From Clostridiaceae bacterium BRH_c20a (GTDB taxonomy: Bacteria; Bacillota; Peptococcia; Peptococcales; BICA1-8), in NCBI GenBank assembly GCA_000961765.1, contig LADT01000005.1:1-64000 (forward strand): a stretch of DNA of 64,000 nt, read 5' to 3'. The notes beneath the pieces were generated by a model, which made no database searches, was not told the DNA's origin, and worked only from the letters and a program-made list of their open reading frames with translations. Below, one piece after another: positions 33,327 through 42,649 of the stretch; the first letter of the stretch is position 1, and every line of letters starts with the position of its first letter. The translations under genes and the position numbers were made by a program.

Positions 33327-35198
33327 TTAAATCTGAAATAATTCATCAATCACAAAATCTAACTCTAATCTTTCTAAAGTTTCCTTAGTTGGAATGCCTG
33401 ATTTTATATCCCAACCACGTAGATGATAATATTCATTTAACATTTTTTCTAATTCTTCTGGTTTTGCAATCATTCCCGCTGATGGCCCTTCCGGTATTGG
33501 TTCATTCATAAAACGTGGTGGCAGAGTGTCTTCCTCCCTACCTTTTCCCTCACGAACATTAAAAGCTCGTTCTAAATTCCAAATACGATCTGCCAGTAGT
33601 TGTAAGCTGTCTTTATCAAAGTTTATTCCTGTTACCCCATTTAGCACTTCAATCATTGCATCACTAATTCCCACTCGACCAAAAGCACTTTCGATAACTG
33701 TACAATATCCTAAAGTATCTCTAATAACAGTAGATGACTGGATATTATAATTCAACTCAGGCTTTCCATCTATAGACTTTCTATCGAATTTTCCACTGCG
33801 TTCCTCAACATGACGCATATCCATATGGCTTCCGCCACGATTACTGACAGCATAACCTAATGTCATGCCCTTATAGCCTCTAGCGCTATGACCTGCTAAT
33901 TCGAGCCCTTTAACATGTATTGCAAAGTCCTCTGAACCCTGCCCAATTTTAGCTGCTGCCTTTTTTACACCATTTGCAAGTAACTCACCAATATCCTGCC
34001 TTAAAGCGATCTTACTTATTAGTTCAAGGAGTGCTTCCTTATTACCAAATTTCGGCTCTGCGTTAATACCAAATTCAGCACGAGGAACTAATTCTTTTTC
34101 ATAACACTCCATGGCAAATGCTATAGTAACTCCCGCAGAAATAGTATCCAAGCCTAAATCATTACACATGTTATTAGCGGCCATAATTACTGCAGGGTCA
34201 TCATTTTCACACAAAGATCCAAAACTATAAATAGTCTCATATTGTGGGCCTACCGATTCTAATCTTTTATATTTACCTTTTTTTATACTGCTTTTTTGTA
34301 GACATTTAACCGGACAGCCATAACATGCAAGATTTTTGTCAAAAACATTATCAGCAAAAGCATCCCCACCAATTTTATCTGCATTATCAAAAGTTTCCTG
34401 CTGCCAGTTTTTAGTACCAAGTATACCCGAAGCAGCATTACTACTGGTCGCTCCTGCTGTACCATACCTTTTCTGCTTAAGCATTAAAGTTTTATCATTA
34501 GTAACTTCTCTATAAAGGTTTTCTGCAACACCAGTAAGGAGATCGATATTATATATTTTTGGCGAATACTGTGTCCCGCGGACTGCAATAGCTTTTAGAT
34601 TTTTGGAACCCATTACTGCTCCAATTCCGCCGCGGCCTGCAGCATGAAAATTTTCTACTATAATAGCTGCATAGTTTACTAAGTTCTCTCCCCCTGGACC
34701 AATGACAGCAATTTTATATTGATCGTCTCCTAACTCCTCTTTAATTTTCCTTGTTGTTTCAAAAGTCCCTAACCCCCATAGGTTTTCTGCATCACGAATT
34801 TTAGCTATACCATTGTTAATATCTAGAAATACTGGTTTTGAGGAAAAGCCTTCAATAATTACCCCATCATACCCTGCAAATTTTAATTCTGCAGATAAAT
34901 GACCGCCAGAATAACTATCCATAAACCCCCCTGTTAGGGGCGATTTAGCAAAAAACCCTATTTTAGGAGAGGAAATAATAGGCGTGCCTGATAGGGGCCC
35001 GGTTGCTAATATTACCTTATTTTCAGGCCCCAAAGGATCAATACCCCCAGGTAACTCTTTAAACAAATATGCTGCCCCAAAGCCATTTCCTCCAACAAAT
35101 TTTTCGATAAACTTATCTTCTAGTTGTTCCTCAACAATTTTATTTTCCGTTAGATTAACTCTGAGAAATTTCCCAAGATAACCTCCATATCTTGTCAT
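33327..35198 (-). CDS. aor: Aldehyde:ferredoxin oxidoreductase (tungsten-type)
   Basis: 623 residues, full AOR length. The N-terminal pterin-binding domain begins YGGYLGKFLRVNLTENKIVE and contains SPLTGGFMDSYSGG and AGRGGIGAVMGSKNLKAIAV (second pterin contact). The [4Fe-4S] ligands are in CYGCPVKC (about residue 291) and a later Cys in LGYCTV. The family block LGLDTISAGVTIAFAMECYE is intact. Role: oxidation of aldehydes to acids with ferredoxin as acceptor, cytoplasmic, using a W- or Mo-bispterin. It is encoded with its own polyferredoxin and MoaD-like protein at the end of the sigma54-controlled island. It would therefore oxidise the semialdehyde from the GabT-like step. The substrate is inferred, not shown. 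Confidence 0.93.
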   Translation of the reverse strand: MTRYGGYLGKFLRVNLTENKIVEEQLEDKFIEKFVGGNGFGAAYLFKELPGGIDPLGPENKVILATGPLSGTPIISSPKIGFFAKSPLTGGFMDSYSGGHLSAELKFAGYDGVIIEGFSSKPVFLDINNGIAKIRDAENLWGLGTFETTRKIKEELGDDQYKIAVIGPGGENLVNYAAIIVENFHAAGRGGIGAVMGSKNLKAIAVRGTQYSPKIYNIDLLTGVAENLYREVTNDKTLMLKQKRYGTAGATSSNAASGILGTKNWQQETFDNADKIGGDAFADNVFDKNLACYGCPVKCLQKSSIKKGKYKRLESVGPQYETIYSFGSLCENDDPAVIMAANNMCNDLGLDTISAGVTIAFAMECYEKELVPRAEFGINAEPKFGNKEALLELISKIALRQDIGELLANGVKKAAAKIGQGSEDFAIHVKGLELAGHSARGYKGMTLGYAVSNRGGSHMDMRHVEERSGKFDRKSIDGKPELNYNIQSSTVIRDTLGYCTVIESAFGRVGISDAMIEVLNGVTGINFDKDSLQLLADRIWNLERAFNVREGKGREEDTLPPRFMNEPIPEGPSAGMIAKPEELEKMLNEYYHLRGWDIKSGIPTKETLERLELDFVIDELFQI

Positions 35199-35216
35199 TT
35201 ACAAGTCTCCACCCTT

Positions 35217-35522
35217 TCAGCCGCCAACTCCAGGCAAAATTAACATAATTTCACTATTATCTTCAACAGGAAAACTCTTGTAATTTTGTGAATTCAACTC
35301 CACGCTGTTATTGTAAACTAAAAGGAATGATGTATATTTTCCATCTTCGTTCACAAGTAGATTTTTCACCTCAGGATAAGAATTAAATAAAAGTTGAATC
35401 ACGTCCTCTAATGAGGTATTTAACGGAATATCAAAAATTATCTCTTTCTTACCCGCTAAATTGGCCAATAAGTCGAAAAGTTTAATCTTTACCTTAATGT
35501 TCACAGCCATATCCTTCACCAT
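35217..35522 (-). CDS. MoaD/ThiS-like protein linked to AOR
   Basis: 101 residues at most, ending LPGVGG, the Gly-Gly tail needed for sulfur-carrier adenylation. The ubiquitin-like fold is suggested by VKIKLFDLLANLAGKKEIIFDIP at the start and NDNSEIMLILPGVGG-like end. MoaD supplies sulfur for molybdopterin; AOR-linked copies are thought to serve the tungsten enzyme specifically. The start is uncertain: the ATG at 35522 abuts the ferredoxin stop, but GTG at 35504 has AAGGA 7 nt upstream. A paralogue sits beside the second AOR at 62433. Confidence 0.85.
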   Translation of the reverse strand: MVKDMAVNIKVKIKLFDLLANLAGKKEIIFDIPLNTSLEDVIQLLFNSYPEVKNLLVNEDGKYTSFLLVYNNSVELNSQNYKSFPVEDNSEIMLILPGVGG

Positions 35523-35921
35523 TTAAACAAGATAAATGGCTTTTGCATCACATTTCTGCGAACAACTAAAATTCCCATTACATGTATCACATTTAAAAGC
35601 AACCTGTGTTTCAGGGTGGATTATTACTGCTTCAAATTTGCAAGCATCTACACATAGACCACACCCAATGCATAAATCCTCTTTCACTAAAATGGTTTCG
35701 GTATTAAGATCTTTATACATGGCACCCGTTGGGCAAGCATCAACACATTCCGGTTCTTTACAATGAAGACAAACAGTAATATTTGGTAAAGCCCATTTAC
35801 CAATATGACAAATAGTAATACGTGAATAATTAGGAGAAGTCAAACCCTTATGGTAGAATGCACATGTATTTTCACATAATCTACATCCGCTACATAGATC
35901 TTGGTTAATATTTAATTTCAT
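35523..35921 (-). CDS. Polyferredoxin (HycB-like) electron-transfer subunit of AOR
   Basis: 132 residues with 16 Cys in four groups: CSGCRLCENTC, CLHCKEPECVDACP, CIGCGLCVDAC and CDTCNGNFSCSQKC. This is the pattern of HycB/DmsB-type four-cluster proteins. It would pass electrons from the AOR to soluble ferredoxin or another acceptor. It overlaps or abuts the MoaD-like gene and lies directly upstream of the AOR pair. GGAAGGTG precedes the ATG. Confidence 0.9.
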   Translation of the reverse strand: MKLNINQDLCSGCRLCENTCAFYHKGLTSPNYSRITICHIGKWALPNITVCLHCKEPECVDACPTGAMYKDLNTETILVKEDLCIGCGLCVDACKFEAVIIHPETQVAFKCDTCNGNFSCSQKCDAKAIYLV

Positions 35922-35972
35922 AAGATTAACACCTTCCTTAACACAGAGGCCATCTATGTTTTCACTCTTTTC

Positions 35973-36599
35973 CTATTTTTTTAGATTCTTGTTTAATATT
36001 TGCTTTGCTCGCTCCACATTAAAAATTCCACAATGGCACGGTTTAGCTATCTCTACAGCAGCTTTATCTATATCCCAAGTCCCTTTTTTTACCCGTTCAA
36101 CAGCTTGTTTAACTAACCTTTCCGAAACCATACCATGTCCACACATTGTTACAAGATTTAATACTGATTCATCAGGTAATGCCTCAACTTTTCCATAAAC
36201 ACCAATTGAAAGATTTATTGAGTGTGGTTTAATGTCATTTTCTCTGGAGAGTTTCACAATATTATCTATCAAACCACTTATAGTCACAGATAAACCATAG
36301 TCCCTCTTTTTCAACTCTGCCACTAAAAGTTTTACTTTTTCATAACTATCAAAAACACACCGGACCCTTGGTGTTTCTGAAAGAGTATTTTGAATCTTTT
36401 CTATAGTAGCTCCTCTAAAGATATTGCCACAATCATAGGAACCAATATTAACTGGACCTATTTCTTTAACAATATCCAAAATTTCTATCAATTTGCTTTT
36501 GGATTCTTTATGGTTAATATTCACAGCCGGAGTAATAAGTACAACGTAATCATTTTGCAATGAATCTATAGAACCCCTACGATGAAGTGAATGGGTCAT
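35973..36599 (-). CDS. Unrecognised CGH/CxCG protein, copy 1 (protein A)
   Basis: 208 residues, no family recognised. It is a clear paralogue of 42650-43288. Shared blocks: MTHSLHRRG start, GLSVTISG / GISVTVTG, KPHSINLSIGVYGK / KPHTVNLSLGYFGK, LPDES, VTMCGHGMV, and the C-terminal KPCHCGIFNVERA. The invariant Cys/His set (MCGH, then PCxCG) looks like a metal or cofactor site. It is cytoplasmic, with no signal or helix. AGGAGG precedes the ATG. In both copies it is paired with a two-cluster ferredoxin-domain protein, on its 5-prime side here and its 3-prime side in the other copy, suggesting an A-B complex. The reaction is unknown. Confidence 0.85.
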   Translation of the reverse strand: MTHSLHRRGSIDSLQNDYVVLITPAVNINHKESKSKLIEILDIVKEIGPVNIGSYDCGNIFRGATIEKIQNTLSETPRVRCVFDSYEKVKLLVAELKKRDYGLSVTISGLIDNIVKLSRENDIKPHSINLSIGVYGKVEALPDESVLNLVTMCGHGMVSERLVKQAVERVKKGTWDIDKAAVEIAKPCHCGIFNVERAKQILNKNLKK

Positions 36600-36621
36600 C
36601 TTTTTTTAATCCTCCTATCCA

Positions 36622-37338
36622 CTAGCTTATTTTTCTACCTAAACCCAAATTGATTTTAGCATTTGGTCGATAGTCGATCCCTAACTCTTTTAATGAATTT
36701 TTAATTGGAATTGTTCCATCTTCTTGTAAGGTTGTAATCATCCCTAATGAAAAAACTGTATCTATTTCCTTTGCTATTTCTAGAATTTTTAGCATGACAT
36801 CCTTTAAATCATCTTGAGGTATGGTAAACTCTACAATAGCTGAAATAACCCTTTGTAGTTTTACCTCATCTTTTATAGTTCCTTTTGTCTTATCCTCCAT
36901 TAGGTAAGTGAGAGGGTTATCTTTTTCATAGACTATCCCTAATTCTACTAATGCCATTGTGACTTTTTCGACTTCTGTGAAAGTTGAGCCACAACAAGGT
37001 CTTCCCATCTCTATGCAAATCCCTACTTCACCATCTTTAACTCTATTTGTAACATCATTGGTTTTAACTTCCTCTGTTCCACGCCCAGGAACTAGGGTAT
37101 CTTTGTGATAAGCCATTGGATCACTAAAATAGGTGCGAACGGAACGGGGATATTCATAAGCTACAGTATCTTGTTTTATTGCGCCTTTAGGACAGTCTGC
37201 AATTTTATAACAGATATTACACTCCTGGCAACTACTCTGATCAATTTCCGCCTTTTTACCATTTAAAGATATTGCCCCTCCCGGACAATACCATAAGCAC
37301 AAACCACAACCACTGCATAAATCTTTATCTATCTGCAT
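36622..37338 (-). CDS. Two-[4Fe-4S] ferredoxin-domain protein, copy 1 (protein B)
   Basis: 238 residues from the ATG at 37338 (GGAGGTG upstream). Two N-terminal ferredoxin motifs, CSGCGLCLWYCP and CQECNICYKIADCP (residues 8-51), then a unique C-terminal domain of about 180 residues. That domain has RSVRTYFSDPM, GRGTEEVKTNDVTNR, MGRPCCGSTFTEVEK and NAKINLGLGRKIS. The last three blocks are also in the paralogue 41935-42648. I do not recognise the C-terminal domain. The conserved GRGTEE-KTND motif suggests substrate or cofactor binding. It lies between the A protein and the GabT-like aminotransferase. Confidence 0.87.
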   Translation of the reverse strand: MQIDKDLCSGCGLCLWYCPGGAISLNGKKAEIDQSSCQECNICYKIADCPKGAIKQDTVAYEYPRSVRTYFSDPMAYHKDTLVPGRGTEEVKTNDVTNRVKDGEVGICIEMGRPCCGSTFTEVEKVTMALVELGIVYEKDNPLTYLMEDKTKGTIKDEVKLQRVISAIVEFTIPQDDLKDVMLKILEIAKEIDTVFSLGMITTLQEDGTIPIKNSLKELGIDYRPNAKINLGLGRKIS

Positions 37339-37382
37339 AAAGCACCTCCGGGTAAATATCATATTTCATATGTGTTTTATAA

Positions 37383-38729
37383 CTAAGCATTAAATACTAA
37401 TGCAATTGATTCTTCAAAGATATCTAAACCCTTCACCAGTTGTTCATCTTTTATGACCAGCGGTGGAAGAAAACGAATAACATTATTATATGTGCCTGCT
37501 TTTATTACGATTAATCCCCGTTGCAAACATAATTCCATTATTTTAGATATCTCGTTAGTTACCGGCTCCTTTGCCGCTTTGTCTTTGACAAATTCAACAG
37601 CATACATTGCTCCTCTACCCCTTACGTCACCTATAAAGGGGTATTTTTCCTTAATAACAGATAGTCTATTTAATAATATCTCCTCCAAATGATTTGCCCT
37701 TTGTGGGAGATTATACTTTTCCATCATCTCCATTACTTTAAGTGCAGCTGCACAGGCTACGGGATTTCCGGAGTATGTACTACCTATTCCTCCTTTATGC
37801 ACCGAATCTATTACATCGGCTTTAGCTACGACAGCAGAAAGAGGAAGCCCTGCAGCAATTGATTTAGCCGTAGTTAAAATATCTGGTTCAATACCGGAAT
37901 ACTCTATTGCAAAGAGCTTACCCGAGCGGCCCCAACCTGACTGAATTTCATCAGCAATAAGTACAAATCCATGTTCTTCACACAATTCTTTTACATATCT
38001 CAAATACTCATTGGGTAATACAATAAAGCCACCTTCACCCTGAATAGGTTCTAGAATAATCGCAGCAACATCTTCCGGAGCAACTTCAGTATCTAAAATC
38101 TTCTTAAGTGCCTTAGCGCACTCTAATGTACACCCAGGATATGTTTGCCCAAAGGAACAGCGGTAGCAGTATGGACTAGGAACCCGATAAATATCGGTTG
38201 CTAAAGGTCCAAAACCAACTTTATAGGGTTTTGCTTTACTAGTTAGTGTAGATGTTAACATAGTTCTGCCATGAAAAGAGTTCTCTAATGCTATAACACC
38301 CCTTCTGCCAGTATACTTCCTGGCAATTTTGACAGCATTTTCAACGGCTTCTGCCCCACTATTAACCAAGAAAGCTTTTTTAGGGGTATCCCCAGGTGTT
38401 ATTGTGCAAAGCTTCTCTGCAACTCTAACATAGGGTTCATGCAGCATGACAGATGATGTATGAATAAGTCTTTCGACCTGGTCTTTAATTGCATTGACTA
38501 CCTCAATTGGACAGCTTCCTACATTGAGAACTCCAATTCCTCCGGCAAAGTCTATAAATTCATTACCATCCACATCAGTAATTATTGCTCCCTTGGCCTC
38601 GGCAGCAAATAGTGGTGTAGCATTTGAAACTGACTCAGGTAAATATTTCTTTCTAAGTTCCATTAGCTCTTTACTTTTTGGACCGGGAATATCTCTGCTA
38701 GAGCTATCCGGGACAAGTGTTAAGGCCAT
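37383..38729 (-). CDS. gabT: Class III aminotransferase, GabT-like
   Basis: 448 residues from the ATG at 38729 (GGGGAG upstream). PLP enzyme: NSGAEAVENAVKIARKYTGR, FHGRTMLTSTLT, ADEIQSGWGRSGKLFA (Asp to PLP N1), TTAKSIAAGLPLSAV (Schiff-base Lys) and GGIGSTYSGNPVACAA. A Cys-rich insert PYCYRCSFGQTYPGCTLEC is typical of clostridial GabT. Expected reaction: 4-aminobutyrate (or another omega-amino acid) plus 2-oxoglutarate to semialdehyde plus glutamate. In this island it would sit between the ureohydrolase and the AOR. Confidence 0.9.
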   Translation of the reverse strand: MALTLVPDSSSRDIPGPKSKELMELRKKYLPESVSNATPLFAAEAKGAIITDVDGNEFIDFAGGIGVLNVGSCPIEVVNAIKDQVERLIHTSSVMLHEPYVRVAEKLCTITPGDTPKKAFLVNSGAEAVENAVKIARKYTGRRGVIALENSFHGRTMLTSTLTSKAKPYKVGFGPLATDIYRVPSPYCYRCSFGQTYPGCTLECAKALKKILDTEVAPEDVAAIILEPIQGEGGFIVLPNEYLRYVKELCEEHGFVLIADEIQSGWGRSGKLFAIEYSGIEPDILTTAKSIAAGLPLSAVVAKADVIDSVHKGGIGSTYSGNPVACAAALKVMEMMEKYNLPQRANHLEEILLNRLSVIKEKYPFIGDVRGRGAMYAVEFVKDKAAKEPVTNEISKIMELCLQRGLIVIKAGTYNNVIRFLPPLVIKDEQLVKGLDIFEESIALVFNA

Positions 38730-38805
38730 ATATGTCTCCCCTTTCATTTAATATATTCTAGGGCAATTATTTCTACACGCCTCAAGTACAGCTTGATTTT
38801 CATTA

Positions 38806-40314
38806 TTAATGGCCTGGGAAATTGCTTGTTTTATCTTTAGCAAATGAGATTAATTTTCCAATCCAGGGTGCAAGTAAAGATATTAATGCTAGTCCCAATA
38901 AAACAGCAGTTATTGGCCTTGTTAATAAATCAATAAAGTTATACTCAGTCATCATTAAAGCTCTTCTTAATGAAGTCTCCAAAATAGGACCTAATACTAA
39001 CCCTAGAATTACCGGAGTCGTAGGATATTTGTAATGACCCATGAAAAAACCTACTACTGCAAATACAAACATTAATAAAACACCGTTTACATCACCTAAG
39101 GCTAAAGACCCTATAATACAAAAAGACATGATTGATGTAGCCATGATGGGGTAGGGGATTTTTACAAGTTTAACAAAAAATCTAACAGCGAAAAGACCTC
39201 CTAAAACTACTACAAAGTTAGCAATAAACATACCTCCGAAAATTGAATAAACCAAATCACTATTATTAATAAACAGGAGGGGCCCTACTTTTAAACCATG
39301 AATTAAAAATGCACCGATTAAAACAGCAGTTGTTCCACTTCCGGGAATACCTAAACTCAATAGTGGAATCATTGCTGCTACTGCGGCAGCATTATTAGCT
39401 GCTTCAGGTGCAGCGATACCTTCTTGGATACCAGTACCAAACTTCTCCGGATGTTTGGAAAACCTTACTTCCTGGGTATAGCTAATAATTGATGCTGTAG
39501 TTGCACCTACACCAGGTAAAATGCCTATCCAGGTACCTATAACCGAACCGCGTAATATCGTCCATTTTAAAGCTAAAATCTCCTTAAGGCTCATTAATTT
39601 AGTTTTAACTTTTTCTGTATCGACATTTTCAACTGCTTCCAGCTCTTGCTTTTGTGAAACCTTATTAAATACTTCAGATGCCGCAAATAATCCTATTATA
39701 GCAGGTACAAAGGCTATACCACTTAACAAGGACTTGGATCCAAAGGTAAATCTTGTGACACCGGTTATGGCATCTATTCCAACTGTGGCAAGCAATAGAC
39801 CCACACAGGCTCCAATAAGGGATTTGATTTGGGAGTTAGTCCCGATACTGGACACACAGCTTAAACCTAGAACTGCCAATGCGAAGTATTCCGCTGGTCC
39901 GAACTGAAGTGCAACCTTTGCAAGCTGGGTGGAAAGGACAATAGTCACAATTACCGCTAATGTTCCTCCGATACTTGAGCTCATTATCGCGATACCAAGA
40001 GCTTTTCCTGCTTCTCCCCTCTGGGTCATGGGATAGCCATCAAGGGAAGTCATAACGGCCTCCGATGAACCCGGAACCTTAAATAAAATTGCAGTAATTG
40101 AACCACCAAAAACACCGCCAAGATAAAGCGAGGTTAAAAAGAGTAAAGCTTGCACGGGTGAAAAAGCATAAGTAATAGGTATCAATAAGGCCGTACCGGT
40201 AGTAGGGTCTAATCCTGGAACTGCACCAAAACAAATACCCACAAATACACCCATTAGTACAAAAATAAGGTTACTAGGGTCTAAGGCATTTGCAAAGCCT
40301 GATAATATCTCCAT
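38806..40314 (-). CDS. tctA: Tripartite tricarboxylate transporter, large membrane subunit TctA
   Basis: 502 residues, about twelve helices. Family motifs: GVFVGICFGAVPGLDPTTGTA at the N-terminus, GGVFGGSITAILFKVPGSSEAVMT (about 67-90), GILPGVGATTASIISY and GIPGSGTTAVLIGAF. Imports a carboxylate with the binding protein TctC and small subunit TctB, driven by an ion gradient. Order in the operon is tctC-tctB-tctA. Members of the family carry many organic acids, so the substrate is not predictable from sequence. The context suggests an amino or guanidino acid. Confidence 0.95.
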   Translation of the reverse strand: MEILSGFANALDPSNLIFVLMGVFVGICFGAVPGLDPTTGTALLIPITYAFSPVQALLFLTSLYLGGVFGGSITAILFKVPGSSEAVMTSLDGYPMTQRGEAGKALGIAIMSSSIGGTLAVIVTIVLSTQLAKVALQFGPAEYFALAVLGLSCVSSIGTNSQIKSLIGACVGLLLATVGIDAITGVTRFTFGSKSLLSGIAFVPAIIGLFAASEVFNKVSQKQELEAVENVDTEKVKTKLMSLKEILALKWTILRGSVIGTWIGILPGVGATTASIISYTQEVRFSKHPEKFGTGIQEGIAAPEAANNAAAVAAMIPLLSLGIPGSGTTAVLIGAFLIHGLKVGPLLFINNSDLVYSIFGGMFIANFVVVLGGLFAVRFFVKLVKIPYPIMATSIMSFCIIGSLALGDVNGVLLMFVFAVVGFFMGHYKYPTTPVILGLVLGPILETSLRRALMMTEYNFIDLLTRPITAVLLGLALISLLAPWIGKLISFAKDKTSNFPGH

Positions 40315-40331
40315 TTCCTCATCCCCTTAAA

Positions 40332-40817
40332 TTAATATAATAAAAGACTAAAGCTTCTAAATATTCCTATCCCCTTTGGTAATGGTAAGTACATTAATTT
40401 AATAAACAATATAAATAAAAGAAGTGTTAAAACCGAGGGAGTAAGTATTAAAATTTTCACTTGTCTCACACCCTGAACAAATAAAAACATACCTTGAAAA
40501 ACCAGTGTTGCTATAACAAAACCTACATATCTCATAATGAAGAAATACCCAAAGGAAACTACAAGAGCAAAGATAAACTTTTTATAGGATATTTTCTGGT
40601 TTTTATCTTCTTCCTGACTTACTTTCTTGATCATTTTTCTTATTTCAATTACTATGGCAAAAATTATTAAACCCATGAGAAATACCAAAACTATACGAGG
40701 CCAAAAGCCTGGCCCCATTACGTCATACTTAGAAATTTGTTTAAAGGAATAAGTCAGCTTATAGAAATATCCTGCTAATAAAAGCAGAAAAACATTTATA
40801 ACCAAATCTCCCCTCAA
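40332..40817 (-). CDS. tctB: Tripartite tricarboxylate transporter, small membrane subunit TctB
   Basis: 161 residues with four predicted helices and the family lead GPGFWPRIVLVFLM (about residues 35-48). The start is a TTG with GGGGGTG 5 nt upstream. It is located between tctC and tctA with short gaps, as is usual. Confidence 0.88.
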   Translation of the reverse strand: MRGDLVINVFLLLLAGYFYKLTYSFKQISKYDVMGPGFWPRIVLVFLMGLIIFAIVIEIRKMIKKVSQEEDKNQKISYKKFIFALVVSFGYFFIMRYVGFVIATLVFQGMFLFVQGVRQVKILILTPSVLTLLLFILFIKLMYLPLPKGIGIFRSFSLLLY

Positions 40818-40868
40818 TTCGTCACCCCCAATTTTAAAAGGTAGGCCGACTTATGCCGGCCACCCTAT

Positions 40869-41918
40869 TTATTTTACATGTCCTAACTTTTTCATTATTT
40901 CTTCATAAATTTTGTATTCTTTTTCCATTAACTTGTCAAAACCTTCAGAATTTAAATAGCCTGGTACTAAATCAAGCATCCTATCTTTGGCAAAGCTCTT
41001 ATATACTGAACTTTCTAATGCCTTTGTATATTCCTCTTCTAATTTCTTAACAATCTCTACCGGAGTCCCCTTTTTAACAGCTATACCTCTCCACATCATT
41101 GGCGGCATTTCATATCCTATATCACTTACACACTGAACATCCTTCAGGGCTTCAACCCTTTCTTCAGCAACAACCAATAGTGGCTGAATTTTCCCTTCTT
41201 GAATCATGGGGATAATAACTCCGGGTTCTTCATACATAACATCTATGTGACCGCCCAATAAAGCAGCATGCATTTCACTAGAACCTTCGAATGGAATATA
41301 TTTTACTTCTAATCCAGCTTGAGTCCAGAGATGGGCAGAAGCTACTTCATCAAAACTTGCAGCACCAGTACCTCCAAAGTTTACTTTACCAGGATTAGCC
41401 TTGGCATAATCCACAAATTCCTGCCAAGTCTTATAAGGAGCACCTGCCCTTGCCGAGATACCTCCTACATCAATATGAGCTTGAATAATTCCGGTTAGGT
41501 CTTTATAAGAAGTCTCAGTTCTACCAAGGATGGTATTTGTTAGGATGTCCGGAGTAATTCCAAATACTGTATACCCATCAGCAGGCTGCTGGAGAACATG
41601 TTCCATCGCAGTTACCGACGAACCTCCTGGCATATTGATTTCGATAATCTGGGCTTCCAAGGCCCTTCTTGCCGGCATATTGATGGTTCTACCGAAAATA
41701 TCACTACCACCGCCTGCACCCCAGCCAATAATATATTCTATTGTCCGGGAAGGATATTTTTCATCAACTTTAGGTTTTTCTTCTGTTTTTGGTTCTTCAG
41801 CCTTTGGTTCTTCAGCGGGCTTAGGGGTCTCTTGTTTAGCCTGCTGTCCGCAACCAACTATAAGTATGCTAATTGTTAATAAGATAATTAAAACCAGGGA
41901 TATGTTTCTTTTCATCAT
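40869..41918 (-). CDS. tctC: Tripartite tricarboxylate transporter substrate-binding lipoprotein TctC
   Basis: About 349 residues from tandem ATG codons at 41918/41915 (AAAGGAGG upstream); the reading to 41951 would overlap the previous gene. Lipoprotein signal with ILIVGCGQQAK, a Pro/Glu/Lys-rich linker of repeated EEPKAEEPK units, then the Bug/TctC fold: YPSRTIEYIIGWGAGGGSD, GINMPG-type loop (EINMPGGSSVTA) and FGGTGAASFDE. A family Asp binding the ligand amino group is not discernible by eye, so the ligand is open. Confidence 0.92.
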   Translation of the reverse strand: MMKRNISLVLIILLTISILIVGCGQQAKQETPKPAEEPKAEEPKTEEKPKVDEKYPSRTIEYIIGWGAGGGSDIFGRTINMPARRALEAQIIEINMPGGSSVTAMEHVLQQPADGYTVFGITPDILTNTILGRTETSYKDLTGIIQAHIDVGGISARAGAPYKTWQEFVDYAKANPGKVNFGGTGAASFDEVASAHLWTQAGLEVKYIPFEGSSEMHAALLGGHIDVMYEEPGVIIPMIQEGKIQPLLVVAEERVEALKDVQCVSDIGYEMPPMMWRGIAVKKGTPVEIVKKLEEEYTKALESSVYKSFAKDRMLDLVPGYLNSEGFDKLMEKEYKIYEEIMKKLGHVK

Positions 41919-41934
41919 TTCTACCTCCTTTAAA

Positions 41935-42648
41935 TTAGATCCTTTTCCCAAGACCTATATTAGTTTTGGCGCTTGGTTTAACAAAGTAACCTCGCTGTTC
42001 TAAAATAGGAATAACAGGTATACTTAAATCCTTTTCTACCTTGCAGATAATCCCAATAGAGAAAACAGTGTCAATATCCTTTGCTACTTCTTTAAGTTCA
42101 TCAACTACCTCTGGTACATTGGCAATCGGCACTAAAACCTCAATTACACAAGAAATTACTTTTTCATCTAACACCTCCTCTATTAAATCGCCTGTATTAA
42201 AGTCCTTCATTAAGTAACTTATTGGATTAAGCTTCTCAAACTCTACTCCCAATAAAGCTAATACCCGGGTTATTTTTTCTACATCTTTAAGACTACAGCC
42301 AACATTTGGTCTACCCACATCAACTGCAATACCTACATACTTAGTATCTTTAAAACGGTTTGTTACATCATTTGTTTTCATTTCTTCAGTACCGCGCCCT
42401 GAACACCCCGTCTCCTGAAAAATTGTTACCGGGTCACTAAAAATGCTACGGAGAGACCGAGGCCAAGGCAACTCAACGCATGGAATGAAAGCATTAGTCT
42501 CACAGACAGCCAAACGATGGCAAACTCCACATTCAGCACATAATGTTTGATTAATTATTGCCTTTTTATTTTCCATCTCTATTGCCTTCATAGGACAGAA
42601 TTTTATACACTTTGCACATCCTAAACACAATTCACTATTAATTTGCAT
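41935..42648 (-). CDS. Two-[4Fe-4S] ferredoxin-domain protein, copy 2 (protein B')
   Basis: 237 residues. Ferredoxin motifs CLGCAKCIKFCP and CAECGVCHRLAVCE (the second lacks the Pro) precede the same unknown domain as 36622-37338. Shared blocks: RSLRSIFSDP, GRGTEEMKTNDVTNR, VGRPNVGCSLKDVEKIT, NPISYLMKD and KTNIGLGKRI. Differences lie mainly in the linker and in MGRPCCGS versus VGRPNVGC. It follows the A' protein by 1 bp with AAGGAGG inside the end of that gene, so the two are tightly coupled. Confidence 0.87.
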   Translation of the reverse strand: MQINSELCLGCAKCIKFCPMKAIEMENKKAIINQTLCAECGVCHRLAVCETNAFIPCVELPWPRSLRSIFSDPVTIFQETGCSGRGTEEMKTNDVTNRFKDTKYVGIAVDVGRPNVGCSLKDVEKITRVLALLGVEFEKLNPISYLMKDFNTGDLIEEVLDEKVISCVIEVLVPIANVPEVVDELKEVAKDIDTVFSIGIICKVEKDLSIPVIPILEQRGYFVKPSAKTNIGLGKRI

Positions 42649-42649
42649 G

